Assembly: GCA_026000755.1 (NCBI GenBank)
Contig: BNZC01000004.1
Location: 1-64,000, forward strand
Length of the DNA stretch: 64,000 bases
Reading direction: 5' to 3'
Origin: Clostridia bacterium
GTDB lineage: Bacteria > Bacillota > Clostridia > Lachnospirales > Lachnospiraceae
Shown: positions 18,001 through 26,685 of the stretch, piece by piece
Layout of the letters: every line of letters starts with the position of its first letter
Position numbering within the stretch: position 1 is the first letter of the stretch
Translations under genes and position numbers: made by a program
The notes under the pieces: model-generated
Database searches by the model: none
What the model was told of the DNA's origin: nothing
The model's input: only the letters and a program-made list of their open reading frames with translations

Positions 18001-18177
18001 ATGTCAAATGTGATCGTAAAAGAAAACGAAACTTTGGACAGTGCTTTACGCAGATTCAAGAGAAACTGTGCAAAGGCCGGGATTCAGCAGGAAATTCGTA
18101 AAAGAGAACATTACGAAAAGCCCAGTGTTCGCCGGAAGAAGAAGTCTGAAGCAGCAAGAAAACGCAAATATAACTAA
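18001..18177 (+). CDS. rpsU: Ribosomal protein S21
   Basis: Small-subunit ribosomal protein of 58 residues, starting [20 protein letters not shown] and ending with the basic tail [13 protein letters not shown]. This is the usual length and composition for Firmicutes. RBS GGAGGTTAGG lies upstream of the ATG at 18001. It is monocistronic, with its own promoter and an 18-bp perfect terminator after it. Confidence 0.97.
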   Translation: MSNVIVKENETLDSALRRFKRNCAKAGIQQEIRKREHYEKPSVRRKKKSEAARKRKYN

Positions 18178-18198
18178 AGTGCTGTACACTTCGTACAC

Positions 18199-18240
18199 AA
18201 AAACAGTTCCGACCAAGATGTTTTGGTCGGAACTGTTTTT
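18199..18240. terminator. Bidirectional terminator after rpsU
   Basis: Perfect 18-bp arms (18199-18216 and 18223-18240), loop GATGTT, with A and T runs on either side. It serves rpsU and the opposing small gene. Confidence 0.92.
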
Positions 18241-18244
18241 GCAC

Positions 18245-18505
18245 CTATTTTTTCTTAATCCAATCTCGCAAGGGATTCACCTTGGAGGCAGTTTTTAGGA
18301 TTTCGTTGCAATTTACCTGCAAATATTGCTCTAACTGTGTAAGCTCTTCCGGATCAAAACCCGAGGATTTTTCAATCGCCGCCTTTGGCAGTATCCCTTC
18401 GGCAAAATCGCCCTCCCCCCGTTCAAAGGTTATGCGAACCGTCTTTTCTCCATTATGTAAGAGTAGACCCGAACAGGTCATGCGCAATTCGTCTGTCGGT
18501 TTCAT
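18245..18505 (-). CDS. Small conserved-looking protein of unknown function
   Basis: 86 residues from the ATG at 18505, chosen for GGAGG five bases upstream (a TTG twelve bases earlier overlaps the RBS). The sequence starts MKPTDELRMTCSGLLLHNGE and ends NPLRDWIKKK, with no signal peptide or membrane segment. Hydrophilic and mixed; I do not recognise a family. It lies downstream of gpmA on the same strand but is separated from it by a terminator, so its expression may depend on read-through. Confidence 0.7.
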   Translation of the reverse strand: MKPTDELRMTCSGLLLHNGEKTVRITFERGEGDFAEGILPKAAIEKSSGFDPEELTQLEQYLQVNCNEILKTASKVNPLRDWIKKK

Positions 18506-18514
18506 GAAATCCTC

Positions 18515-18553
18515 CAAAAAACATAGTGTACTGTATCGGAAAAACAGTACACT
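18515..18553 (-). terminator. Rho-independent terminator of gpmA
   Basis: AGTGTACTGT/ACAGTACACT arms (18525-18534, 18544-18553) followed on the minus strand by a T run. Confidence 0.8.
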
Positions 18554-18584
18554 CGTTATTTTCGGTCAGCAGAACAAGCGGACA

Positions 18585-19328
18585 CTATTTTGCTTTTCCT
18601 TGATTTGCCACGCTGTTCATCTTAGCGGCAATGGCATCCTGATCACCCAGATAATATTTTTTCGTCACCTTAAAATTATCATCAAATTCATATACCAACG
18701 GAATCGCAGTAGGAATGTTTACTTCCATGATTTCATCATCGGTCAGTCCTTCAAAATGCTTTACCAAAGAACGCAAAGAATTGCCATGAGCGGCAATCAA
18801 CACACGCTTTCCTGCCAGTACATCTTTTTTGATGACTTCTTCGAAATAGGGTACGGTACGAGCAATGGTATCCTTTAAGCTCTCTGTCAAAGGCAGTTCG
18901 GCAGGATTTTCTGCACGGTATTGGGGGCTGAGTCTTGGACTTCTCTCGTCGGTTTCCTCTAAGGTCGGTGACTGTACATCAAAAGAACGACGCCAGATTT
19001 TCACTTGCTCATCACCGTATTTTGCAGCTGTTTCGGATTTGTTTAAGCCTTGCAGGGCACCGTAATGCTTTTCATTTAATTTATAGTTCTTGATAACGGG
19101 CAGCCATTCCCGATCAAGGGAAAACAACACATTGTTTAAGGTATGAATGGCTCTCTTTAAGTAAGAGGTGTAGCACAAATCAAAATCAAAGCCTTCGGCT
19201 TTTAAGACTTCACCTGCATCCAATGCCTCTTGTACGCCTGTTTCGGACAAGTCTACATCTGTCCAACCTGTAAAACGATTCTCTTTGTTCCAGGTACTCT
19301 CTCCGTGACGAATCAATACTAGTTTCAT
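18585..19328 (-). CDS. gpmA: 2,3-bisphosphoglycerate-dependent phosphoglycerate mutase
   Basis: Interconverts 3- and 2-phosphoglycerate. 247 residues with the phosphohistidine motif [35 protein letters not shown] and the second active-site histidine in [10 protein letters not shown]. It is the dPGM type, not the manganese-dependent iPGM common in spore formers. RBS AGAAAGGA precedes the ATG at 19328. The upstream region contains two copies of a ~54-bp direct repeat and a possible promoter. Confidence 0.97.
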   Translation of the reverse strand: MKLVLIRHGESTWNKENRFTGWTDVDLSETGVQEALDAGEVLKAEGFDFDLCYTSYLKRAIHTLNNVLFSLDREWLPVIKNYKLNEKHYGALQGLNKSETAAKYGDEQVKIWRRSFDVQSPTLEETDERSPRLSPQYRAENPAELPLTESLKDTIARTVPYFEEVIKKDVLAGKRVLIAAHGNSLRSLVKHFEGLTDDEIMEVNIPTAIPLVYEFDDNFKVTKKYYLGDQDAIAAKMNSVANQGKAK

Positions 19329-19630
19329 AAGTCATAATCCTTTCTGTGTGGTAAGTTGGGTTTGTTTACTAAGAGCAATGTTTTTTCTGGTATAACATAC
19401 TCTTTTAAGTTGGGTTTGCTTACGAAAGCAAGTCCTTTTTTCCAGTATAACACACTCTTTTTCGGAGCGCAAGATGTGCATGGCAAAAAATCGGCATAAA
19501 AATAGTAATAAAATCGTTCGGATTTTTTGCAAGCATAAAAATTATGCCCAAATGATTTCTGCTTAACAGTAATAAAATCACGTGAGTTTTCATAGATTTT
19601 ATCAAGTGAAAGTTTTTCGGAGGAATCTCC
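19329..19630. other. Intergenic region upstream of gpmA, 302 bases
   Basis: AT-rich, with two tandem ~54-bp repeats (19352-19461). On the minus strand TTGCGC and TATACT lie 17 bases apart at the edge of the second repeat and could be the gpmA promoter. An open frame crossing the region on the minus strand has an unnatural composition and was not accepted as a gene. Confidence 0.55.
19352..19461. repeat. Two tandem ~54-bp direct repeats
   Basis: Both units begin TAAGTTGGGTTTG (19352 and 19406) and end with a GTATAACA-ACTC segment. The duplicated stretch includes a -10-like sequence on the minus strand. Confidence 0.8.
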
Positions 19631-20077
19631 TTGGGATCCAAAACAAGAATTATTGTCCTGCATATGAAAGAAGTGATTTATACAGCAGTATTTGCGGCAC
19701 TTGGTATTCTTTTAATACTGCTTTTGATTTTCATGTTTTTGCCTGATAAGAAAGAAATAAATGAAAATAAGGGGGCAAAAGAAACCATGCAGTATGCCTC
19801 GGGGGAATATCATTCCTCGGTTTCTTGGGGCGATAAGGCTGTTGATGTGAAAGTAGTGGTGGATCATAATCGCATTGCAGCTATCGAGCTATGCAATATG
19901 GAAGAGAGCGTAGCAGCCATGTACCCCTTAATGCAGCCCTCCCTAGAGCATATCAGCAAACAAATCCGTGAGAAAAACTCGCTGTCAAATATTACATATT
20001 CTGAGGAAAATCAATACACCTCTGCTGTGCTGATGGGGGCAATTAAACAGGCCTTAGAAAAGGCAAGAGTGGAGTGA
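19631..20077 (+). CDS. Membrane-anchored FMN-binding-domain-like protein
   Basis: 148 residues from the TTG at 19631, chosen because GGAGG lies 7 bases upstream; an ATG at 19664 lacks an RBS. One N-terminal membrane segment (about 15-37) is followed by an outward domain starting YASGEYHSSVSWGDKAVDVKVVV and ending YTSAVLMGAIKQALEKA, the layout of the FMN_bind fold of RnfG/NosR-type proteins. The threonine motif that ApbE flavinylates (SGAT type) is not clear: the site reads SEENQYTSA. The apbE gene lies just downstream on the other strand. Function is inferred from fold resemblance only. Confidence 0.55.
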   Translation: MGSKTRIIVLHMKEVIYTAVFAALGILLILLLIFMFLPDKKEINENKGAKETMQYASGEYHSSVSWGDKAVDVKVVVDHNRIAAIELCNMEESVAAMYPLMQPSLEHISKQIREKNSLSNITYSEENQYTSAVLMGAIKQALEKARVE

Positions 20078-20079
20078 AC

Positions 20080-20111
20080 GTTATCGGATACCTTTATTCG
20101 GTATCCGTAAC
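20080..20111. terminator. Convergent terminator
   Basis: GTTATCGGATACC and GGTATCCGTAAC pair (one bulge) between the FMN-binding-like gene and the opposing small membrane gene. Confidence 0.65.
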
Positions 20112-20354
20112 TGTATCCGCCGTATTCAGCGCACTTAAATAATCTGAAATGGCATCCAAGTGAATCGGGGTCTGTGCAACAGGAATATTCTTTGTCACAT
20201 TGCCGTAGATGGAATGTCCCATCCATCCCACCAATGCAAGGACAACTAAGCCTCCTGCAATCTCACCGAGAATCCGATGCCGCTTTTCTTTCTTTAAAAT
20301 CTTTTTGCGATTCGCTTTGTCTTTTTTGTAACGATTTACTTTTTCTATGCTCAT
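20094..20354 (-). CDS. Small single-pass membrane protein, unknown function
   Basis: 86 residues with a strongly basic N terminus (NRYKKDKANRKKILKKEKRHR), then one membrane segment (about residues 29-50, ILGEIAGGLVVLALVGWMGH) and a short polar tail. This topology places the tail outside the cell. RBS GAGGAG lies before the ATG at 20354, and a good promoter (20404-20432) lies upstream. No family is recognised; small proteins of this type are often near cell-envelope genes. Confidence 0.7.
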   Translation of the reverse strand: MSIEKVNRYKKDKANRKKILKKEKRHRILGEIAGGLVVLALVGWMGHSIYGNVTKNIPVAQTPIHLDAISDYLSALNTADTVTDTE

Positions 20355-20403
20355 GTGTTATCTCCTCTTTATCAAATAATCATACCCATGTCCGATAAAT
20401 TCT

Positions 20404-20432
20404 ATTTTACTCGAAATCCAAAGAAAAATCAA
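20404..20432 (-). promoter_or_regulatory. Sigma-A promoter of the small membrane gene
   Basis: On the minus strand TTGATT (20432-20427), 17 bases, TAAAAT (20409-20404). Confidence 0.6.
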
Positions 20433-20530
20433 TCGTTTTTTCTTAAAAGTTTGTATCAAACAAATTTCAAGGTTAATCGCCCATGTCCAGAGGGAGTCAG
20501 GAGGTTCCCGGGGCTAAGTTCGTGCCTCGC

Positions 20531-20568
20531 ACTAAGTGAGGTCTGGCTAACGCTCGATTTCACTTAGT
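20531..20568. repeat. Inverted repeat over the end of apbE
   Basis: ACTAAGTGA (20531-20539) and TCACTTAGT (20560-20568) are perfect 9-bp arms around the apbE stop codon. It may act in termination, but there is no T run. Confidence 0.5.
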
Positions 20569-21569
20569 TGCTTTTGGGTACCCGAAGAAAATTCTAAACT
20601 TTCATCCGTCTTTACAAAGATAGCCTCTGTATCAGGGAGGCTTTCAATCAATTCCATGCCCTTTTCTAATCCCAAGGCGAAACAGGTGGTGCTTAAGCAG
20701 TCGCCGTCTACGGAGAGGGGGCAGATAATAGTCACCGCCAACAGGTCATTAGAGATGGGATAGCCTGTTTTGGGATCCAAAATATGGTGGTAAATCACGC
20801 CGTCTTTCTCAAAATAACGTTCATATACGCCGGAGGTCACCACGGTTTGATCCGTCACCTCCACAACCAACATGGAAGTACCCTCCGGTGCAAATGGTTT
20901 TTGAATGCCAATGCGATAGGCACTGCCGTCTTTTTTTGCTCCCAGGGCAAGGACATTTCCTCCCAAATTAATAATTCCCTCGCTAAGTCCTTTGGAAAGT
21001 AGATAGTCTTTCATGCGATCCGCCACATAGCCCTTGGCGATTGCTCCCAGGTCAAGCTGTGCATCGGGATTGTCTAAGGTCACGCTATCACCCAAAATGT
21101 GAATCTGTAAGGAGGATACCGTCTCGGTTGCCCGAGCCACATCCTCCGGATTCGGCAGGATTCCCTTGCCGCTCTTAAAATCCCAAAGCGAACTTACCGC
21201 ACCAATGCTAAGGTCAAATGCACCACCGCTTAAGCGGCTGTAATTTGCGGCAATTTGCAGTATATTTATGGTATCCGCAGAAACAGTCACGGGAGAGCCT
21301 TTGGCTTGGTTGATACGGTAGGTATCACTGTCTGTGACCGTCCTTGAAAATAAATGCTCATACTTCGCCGCCATATCCATACAGTCATCTAACAGGGTTT
21401 CTTGGGAACGGTCATAGATGGTAATTTGAATCACCGTGTCGAAGAAGAAACCCGTTTTTGTAATGGGAGAATCAGTATTCCTGCTGAAATTTCCCTGACA
21501 GGAAGAAAGGGAAATAAGGCACAAGATAAGGAGTAGGGGCAGGAACAGGGGGGGGGTACGTTTTTTCAT
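20547..21569 (-). CDS. apbE: FAD:protein FMN transferase (ApbE lipoprotein)
   Basis: Attaches FMN covalently to threonine in extracytoplasmic flavoproteins. 340 residues from the ATG at 21569 (GGAAAGGA upstream). The signal peptide ends in the lipobox LSSC with the lipid cysteine near residue 24; then FFDTVIQITIYD, LDLGAIAKGYVADRMKDYL, INLGGNVLALG and the metal-binding VTSGVYERYFEKDGVIYHHILDP. Nine C in the coding strand encode the Pro-Pro of the signal peptide, so slippage would stop export and synthesis. A possible substrate is the FMN-binding-like protein at 19631. Confidence 0.95.
   Translation of the reverse strand: MKKRTPPLFLPLLLILCLISLSSCQGNFSRNTDSPITKTGFFFDTVIQITIYDRSQETLLDDCMDMAAKYEHLFSRTVTDSDTYRINQAKGSPVTVSADTINILQIAANYSRLSGGAFDLSIGAVSSLWDFKSGKGILPNPEDVARATETVSSLQIHILGDSVTLDNPDAQLDLGAIAKGYVADRMKDYLLSKGLSEGIINLGGNVLALGAKKDGSAYRIGIQKPFAPEGTSMLVVEVTDQTVVTSGVYERYFEKDGVIYHHILDPKTGYPISNDLLAVTIICPLSVDGDCLSTTCFALGLEKGMELIESLPDTEAIFVKTDESLEFSSGTQKQLSEIER
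21548..21556. repeat. Poly-G tract (9) in the apbE signal sequence
   Basis: Coding-strand poly-C at codons ~5-8, at the very start of the gene, as in the glycosyltransferase array. Confidence 0.95.
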
Positions 21570-21691
21570 GAAAATAATCCTTTCCGGTGGGGTGGGGGTC
21601 GGAAGTCGGTTACGAGTCAGCATTCACCCTTTGGAGCGAGCGTTTCTCTTAAGTATAGTATAATATTGTGGAAATGACAAGAGTAAAGGAC

Positions 21692-21720
21692 TTGCCTTAT
21701 CCCGGTTTTTATGGTATCAT
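21692..21720 (+). promoter_or_regulatory. Sigma-A promoter of the PAP2/transpeptidase operon
   Basis: TTGCCT (21692-21697), 17 bases, TATCAT (21715-21720), about 30 bases before the predicted RBS. Confidence 0.7.
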
Positions 21721-21757
21721 GTGTATAACAGCACCGTAACAGGAGGAGCAGCACCCT

Positions 21758-22438
21758 ATGAAGGATTTCAAGAAAACTCTATATTCCCTATGGAAATCAT
21801 ATGGTCATGCTCTGCTTTTGCTGTACTTACTCATTTACGTACCATGGTTTGCATGGATTGACAAAGCATCCATTGCAAAACAGCATGTGGTTCACATGGC
21901 ACTAGACGACTACATCCCCTTTGTGGAATATTTCATCATTCCCTATATGCTGTGGTTTTTCTATGTGGCGGTGACGGTTATCTATCTCTTATTTACCGAC
22001 AAAGAGGACTTCAAGAAACTCTGCTGTTTTTTATTTGTGGGAATGACGATTTTCCTTATCGTTTCAACGGTCTATCCAAACGGACAGTTTTTGCGACCCA
22101 GTGTATTTGCCCGAGACAATGTCTTTGTAAGCATTGTGGAGTGGCTCTGGAAGACAGACAGCTCAACCAGTCTGTTTCCCAGTATTCACACCTATAATTC
22201 CATTGGAGTGTACCTTGCGATTCGCTATAACGAACGCCTCAAAAAGAAGAAATGGGTGCAGTATATTTCATTTGTTCTGATGGTAAGCATTATTTTAGCC
22301 ACCATGTTCTTAAAACAACATTCCGTGTTTGATGTCTTAACGGCAATTGCCCTTGGCGTCATCATGTATGTATTTGTATATGGAAATCTTAGAAAACAAC
22401 AAGGAGAGGAAGTAGGAAATGAGATTGTTTCAAAGTAA
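21758..22438 (+). CDS. PAP2-superfamily membrane phosphatase/phosphotransferase
   Basis: 226 residues with about six hydrophobic segments. The PAP2 signature is reduced but visible: SLFPSIHTYNS (motif 2 with histidine) and KQHSVFDVLTAIALG (motif 3 with histidine and aspartate). Such proteins act on lipid or polyprenyl phosphates or transfer phospho-head groups at the membrane. RBS AGGAGGAG precedes the ATG at 21758. The last 20 bases overlap the L,D-transpeptidase gene, so the two are translationally coupled and probably both serve the envelope. Confidence 0.85.
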   Translation: MKDFKKTLYSLWKSYGHALLLLYLLIYVPWFAWIDKASIAKQHVVHMALDDYIPFVEYFIIPYMLWFFYVAVTVIYLLFTDKEDFKKLCCFLFVGMTIFLIVSTVYPNGQFLRPSVFARDNVFVSIVEWLWKTDSSTSLFPSIHTYNSIGVYLAIRYNERLKKKKWVQYISFVLMVSIILATMFLKQHSVFDVLTAIALGVIMYVFVYGNLRKQQGEEVGNEIVSK

Positions 22439-24086
22439 AAAAGGAATCATAGCATTTGTGGGAGGGCTTGTGGCAGTTGTTTTGATTGTCATTTACATTG
22501 CGTTCACCGTGTTTTTTCAAAGCCATTTCTTCTTTCATACCCGCATTAATGGGGTAGACTGTTCCGGGCAGACCGTAGCGGCAGTGAAAGAACGAATCAG
22601 CGAGGAGATGGCGATTTATAAATTGACCATCGAGGAAAAGGGCGGCATTCAGACCCTTCACGGCAGTGATCTTGGCGTAGAAGCGGAGTTTGACGGCACC
22701 TTAGAAGACGTGCTGAAAGACCAAAAGGGCTATGCTTGGATTCCATCCTTGTTTCGTCAAAAGAATATAGAAGAGGATACCCTTGTAAAATATGATGAAA
22801 CCAAGTTAGATGAAGTGGTTGGCGGACTGGATTTTCTACAGGACGAAACCGCCCAAAAGCCGGAGAATGCCCATGTAAGTGACTACATTCCGGGCAAGGG
22901 ATATGAAATTGTACCCGAGGTAGAGGGCAATTACATAGATCCGGAGAAGTTTAAGGCGGCATTGCTTACTGCCATCGAGAATTTGCAGACGGAATTTTCG
23001 GTGGAAAAAGCAGACTGTTATGAAGTACCCACCGTTCGCTCCGACGATCCCCAGTTGACGAATCTGGTTGCGGAGATGAATAAATACCTTGGCATTACCA
23101 TTACCTATGAGGCAGGTGGCGAGACAGAAGTTGTAAACGGCGATAAAATTCATGAGTGGCTTAAGGTAGGCGATAATCAGACAGCGGAGTTGGATGAAGG
23201 AAAGGTCGCCGCTTTTGTGGGCGAACTTGGTGCAAAATACAATACCTCAGGAAAGCCCAAGACATTAAAGACTTCTTGGGGGCCTACGGTTACGGTTCCC
23301 GGCGGAAACTACGGTTGGTTGATTGATAAGGATGTAGAAGTTGCCCAGTTGATTGCGGATGTGAAAGCAGGGACAGATGTTACCCGTGAGCCAAAATGGA
23401 AGCAAAAAGCGGCGGGGGGATTTGGAGCCACGGATTACGGCAACACCTATGTGGAAGTGAACTTGACTGCGCAGCATTTATATTTCTATAAGAACGGCTC
23501 TTTGGTGATTGAGTCTGATTTTGTGTCGGGCAATGTGAAATTAAACAGGATTACCCATGTGGGGGCTTATGCGATAGCATATACCCAGAGAAACGCAACC
23601 CTAAAGGGTCAAGACTATGCCACACCTGTGTCCTACTGGATGCCTTTCCATAATGGAGAGGGTTTGCATGATGCGTGGTGGCGAGGTGATTTCGGCGGAG
23701 CGATTTATAAGACAGACGGCTCCCACGGTTGTGTCAATTGCCCTACTGCTACGGCAAAGACGATTTTTGAAAATATCAAGGCAGGAGATGCGGTATTGGT
23801 GTACGAATTGCCCGGTACGGAAAGTCCCAAGGCGAAAGATCAAAGTGCAGGTGCCGAAGTGACATCCGCCATTAATGCAATCGGTGAGGTGACCACAGGT
23901 AGCGGTTCTGCGATTTCAAATGCCAGAAATAAGTACAATGCCTTATCAAGCGGAGCAAAGGCCTATGTGAAAAATTATGACACCTTGACAGCGGCAGAGG
24001 AAGCATTTAAGCATGTAAATGAACCACAGCCTGCACAACCGGAACCGGCACCAACGGAACCGCCACAGGATACACCTGTCGAATAG
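22419..24086 (+). CDS. L,D-transpeptidase (YkuD) cell-wall enzyme
   Basis: Makes or modifies peptidoglycan cross-links outside the membrane. 555 residues: N-terminal anchor (about 9-33), a long extracellular region with peptidoglycan-binding-like repeats (35-340), the YkuD domain (345-475) with catalytic SHGCVN (cysteine near 438), a three-helix segment (RNKYNALSSGAKAYVKNYDTL), and a proline-rich tail rich in Pro-Ala-Glu. Start at ATG 22419 with AAGGAGAGG upstream. Translationally coupled to the PAP2 gene. The tail may span the wall. Confidence 0.93.
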   Translation: MRLFQSKKGIIAFVGGLVAVVLIVIYIAFTVFFQSHFFFHTRINGVDCSGQTVAAVKERISEEMAIYKLTIEEKGGIQTLHGSDLGVEAEFDGTLEDVLKDQKGYAWIPSLFRQKNIEEDTLVKYDETKLDEVVGGLDFLQDETAQKPENAHVSDYIPGKGYEIVPEVEGNYIDPEKFKAALLTAIENLQTEFSVEKADCYEVPTVRSDDPQLTNLVAEMNKYLGITITYEAGGETEVVNGDKIHEWLKVGDNQTAELDEGKVAAFVGELGAKYNTSGKPKTLKTSWGPTVTVPGGNYGWLIDKDVEVAQLIADVKAGTDVTREPKWKQKAAGGFGATDYGNTYVEVNLTAQHLYFYKNGSLVIESDFVSGNVKLNRITHVGAYAIAYTQRNATLKGQDYATPVSYWMPFHNGEGLHDAWWRGDFGGAIYKTDGSHGCVNCPTATAKTIFENIKAGDAVLVYELPGTESPKAKDQSAGAEVTSAINAIGEVTTGSGSAISNARNKYNALSSGAKAYVKNYDTLTAAEEAFKHVNEPQPAQPEPAPTEPPQDTPVE

Positions 24087-24100
24087 AAGGAGACATTAAT

Positions 24101-25288
24101 TTGCAATATCGAATAGACAAAAAATCAGGCAAAGAACTGTCTGTCTTGGGCTTTGGCTGTATGCGTTTCGCCCGAGGAATAAGCGGTAAAATTGACTTGC
24201 AAAAAGCAGAGAAGCTCATCGTGTCTGCCATCGAATCAGGTGTCAATTACTTTGATACTGCCTATATCTATTCCGGAAGCGAAGAGATTGTAGGGGAGAT
24301 ACTTCACAAGAACAAACTGCGAGAGAAGATTTTTCTGGCAACGAAACTGCCCTTTTCAAAGTGTAAGGTGTATGAGGATTTTGAACGTCTGTTTCAGGAG
24401 CAACTGAGCCGTTTGCAGACCGACTATATTGATTATTACCTCATTCACAATCTTCCCACCACGGCATTGTGGCAAGGTTTGTGTACCCTTGGAATAGAAA
24501 AATGGATTGCCGAAAAGAAAGCATCCGGGCAGATTAAAAACATTGGTTATTCCTTTCACGGTGCGCAAGATCAGTTTCTGGCATTACTGGATTTGTATGA
24601 CTGGGATTTTTGCCAGATTCAATACAACTATATGAATGAACATTACCAAGCCGGAACAGCAGGGTTGTTGGCTGCCAATAAAAAGGGTTTGCCTGTTATC
24701 ATTATGGAACCCCTTTTAGGGGGCAAGCTTGCCACAGGCTTACCGAAGAAAGCAGAACAGAAATTTCGGGAAACCGACGGGAAATACTCCAATGCGGCTT
24801 GGGGCTTTCGTTGGCTCTGGAATCAGCCACAGGTGAGTGTCGTCTTATCGGGAATGAACAGTGAAGAACAGCTTTTGGATAATGTGAAAGTTGCCCAGGA
24901 GGCTGTGCCGGATATGCTGGTACCCCAAGAGCTTGCGGCTTATGAGAGGGTGCAGGAGATTTTCAGGGAAGCCTATAAGATTCCTTGTACAGGCTGTAAT
25001 TATTGTATGCCTTGTCCTAAGGGGGTCAACATTCCCGCCTCTTTTGCCGCTTATAATGCTTCTTATGCCAATGACTTTGTAACAGGCATGATGCAGTATA
25101 TGACAAGTACGGCAATCAATCACAAGAATCATAATTCCAGCGGGCATAACTGTATCAAATGCGGAGCCTGCGAGCAGAAATGTCCACAGCATATTCCGAT
25201 TATTGCCTCTTTGGAGAAGGTGACAAAGCGCATGGAACCCTTTTGGGTGCGTGGGATCATTGCTATTGCAAACAAGGTGATGAGGTAA
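24101..25288 (+). CDS. Aldo/keto reductase with two ferredoxin-type [4Fe-4S] motifs
   Basis: 395 residues from the TTG at 24101 (AAGGAG 8 bases upstream). The (beta/alpha)8 reductase part begins SVLGFGCMRFARG, with FDTAYIYSGSEEIVGE containing the catalytic tyrosine and YYLIHNLPT. After about residue 290 come CTGCNYCMPCPKGVNIP and CIKCGACEQKCPQHIPI, two CxxCxxCxxxCP clusters. This form is common in anaerobic Clostridia and is thought to couple an oxidoreductase to ferredoxin-like electron transfer. Substrate unknown. Confidence 0.92.
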   Translation: MQYRIDKKSGKELSVLGFGCMRFARGISGKIDLQKAEKLIVSAIESGVNYFDTAYIYSGSEEIVGEILHKNKLREKIFLATKLPFSKCKVYEDFERLFQEQLSRLQTDYIDYYLIHNLPTTALWQGLCTLGIEKWIAEKKASGQIKNIGYSFHGAQDQFLALLDLYDWDFCQIQYNYMNEHYQAGTAGLLAANKKGLPVIIMEPLLGGKLATGLPKKAEQKFRETDGKYSNAAWGFRWLWNQPQVSVVLSGMNSEEQLLDNVKVAQEAVPDMLVPQELAAYERVQEIFREAYKIPCTGCNYCMPCPKGVNIPASFAAYNASYANDFVTGMMQYMTSTAINHKNHNSSGHNCIKCGACEQKCPQHIPIIASLEKVTKRMEPFWVRGIIAIANKVMR

Positions 25289-25398
25289 GGCGTTCGGATT
25301 CAGCAGTGTCCCCTTGGTCGGTAAGCGGCAGACTATGCTTCGGTCAGATACAGGAAATGATTTGTAATGAACAAACAAATGACGTATAAGAGGTAGTT

Positions 25399-26673
25399 AT
25401 GATAGCAAAACAGATGTCAGAGGATATTTTAGGCGGCTCGGCAATTCGCGCCATGTTTCTGGAAGGAAAGGAATTAGCGGATCGAATCGGCTCGGAGAAT
25501 GTCTATGATTTTAGCTTGGGAAATCCTGCCGCAGAGGTACCCCCCCCCTATACAAAGGCTTTAGAGGAGGTACTGAAAACCGAGGATCCCGTGAGCCTGC
25601 ACGGCTATATGGATAATGCAGGGTATCCTGCTGTACGAGCCGCCATAGCCAAACACTTAAATAATCGCTTTGGCACGGACGTTATGAGAGATTCTATCGT
25701 AAATACCCGCTTTGGCACGGACGTTATGGGAGATTCTATCGCAAATGCCCGCTTTGGCACGGTATTTACGGAAAATCATATCTTGATGACGGTTGGTGCG
25801 GCAGGAGCCATCAATGTGATCTTAAAAACCTTGCTTGACCCGGGAGATGAAGTAGCGGTATTTGCCCCATATTTTACAGAATACCGAAATTATTGCAGAA
25901 ACTGGCAGGGGGTCTTGACGGAGGTTTTGCCGGAGCCTGAGAGCTTTCTTCCTGATTTAGCCGATATGGAGCAAAAAATCACCAAAAAGACGAAAGCCGT
26001 CATTATAAATAATCCCGTGAATCCTACCGGGGTGGTGTATGGAGAGGAAACCATTGTCGCCATTACGGCATTGCTTTTGGGGAAACAAGAGGAATATGGT
26101 CATGCCATTTATCTGATTTCCGATGAACCCTATCGAGAACTGGTGTATGACGGCAGAAAAGTACCTTTTTTGCCCCATTACTATGCCAATACCTTTGTGT
26201 CCTATTCCTTTAGTAAGTCCTTGTCCGTTCCGGGGGATCGGATTGGCTATATTGCCCTGTCACCGGAAATGGAGAATGAGAAACAGGTATTTGCGGGGCT
26301 GTCCATTGCCAACCGAGTGATTGGATTTGTAAATGCACCTGCCCTTATGCAAAAGGCGGTGGCACAGGTCTTAGAGGAACATACGGATGTGGCATTTTAC
26401 GACAGAAACCGCAGACTTCTCTATGACAGCCTAAAGGGATATGGCTTTACTTGTGTGAAACCGGAGGGGGCTTTTTACCTCTTTGTCAAATCGCCGGATG
26501 CGGATACCAAGAAGTTTATTGAAAAAGCGAAAATCTATCATATTTTACTGGTGGACGGAGCGGCATTTAGCGGGGCGGGATATGTGAGAATTGCGTATTG
26601 CGTACCCTTTGAGAGGATTCAGAAGTCTCTTTCGGGCTTTTGTGCATTGGCGAGAGAGTATCAGTTGTCTTAA
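25399..26673 (+). CDS. Class I/II PLP-dependent aminotransferase with tandem-repeat insertion
   Basis: 424 residues; transfers amino groups using PLP. Family features are NPVNPTGVVY, SDEPYRELVYDG and the PLP lysine in SYSFSKSLSVPGDRIGY. A glycine-rich start (FSLGNPAAEVPPPY) is interrupted by a poly-C (9) tract. Between residues ~89 and 120 lie two and a half copies of a 14-residue unit beginning RFGTDVM or RFGTVF, encoded by 42-bp direct repeats, in a place where relatives have a short loop. The substrate is not predictable. RBS AGAGGTAG lies before the ATG at 25399. Confidence 0.9.
   Translation: MIAKQMSEDILGGSAIRAMFLEGKELADRIGSENVYDFSLGNPAAEVPPPYTKALEEVLKTEDPVSLHGYMDNAGYPAVRAAIAKHLNNRFGTDVMRDSIVNTRFGTDVMGDSIANARFGTVFTENHILMTVGAAGAINVILKTLLDPGDEVAVFAPYFTEYRNYCRNWQGVLTEVLPEPESFLPDLADMEQKITKKTKAVIINNPVNPTGVVYGEETIVAITALLLGKQEEYGHAIYLISDEPYRELVYDGRKVPFLPHYYANTFVSYSFSKSLSVPGDRIGYIALSPEMENEKQVFAGLSIANRVIGFVNAPALMQKAVAQVLEEHTDVAFYDRNRRLLYDSLKGYGFTCVKPEGAFYLFVKSPDADTKKFIEKAKIYHILLVDGAAFSGAGYVRIAYCVPFERIQKSLSGFCALAREYQLS
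25540..25548 (+). repeat. Poly-C tract (9) in the aminotransferase
   Basis: Encodes Pro-Pro-Pro near residue 50. Confidence 0.95.
25666..25765 (+). repeat. 42-bp tandem repeat inside the aminotransferase gene
   Basis: Units start with CGCTTTGGCACGG at 25666, 25708 and 25750. The first two are complete and differ at few positions; the third is partial. 42 is a multiple of three, so copy-number change keeps the frame. Confidence 0.93.
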
Positions 26674-26685
26674 CGATTAATTCCA

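Noticed and set aside
19325..19663. Minus-strand open frame of 112 codons upstream of gpmA
   Set aside because: It runs through duplicated intergenic sequence, has an odd Phe/Tyr/Lys/Cys-rich composition, no RBS, and overlaps the gpmA start.
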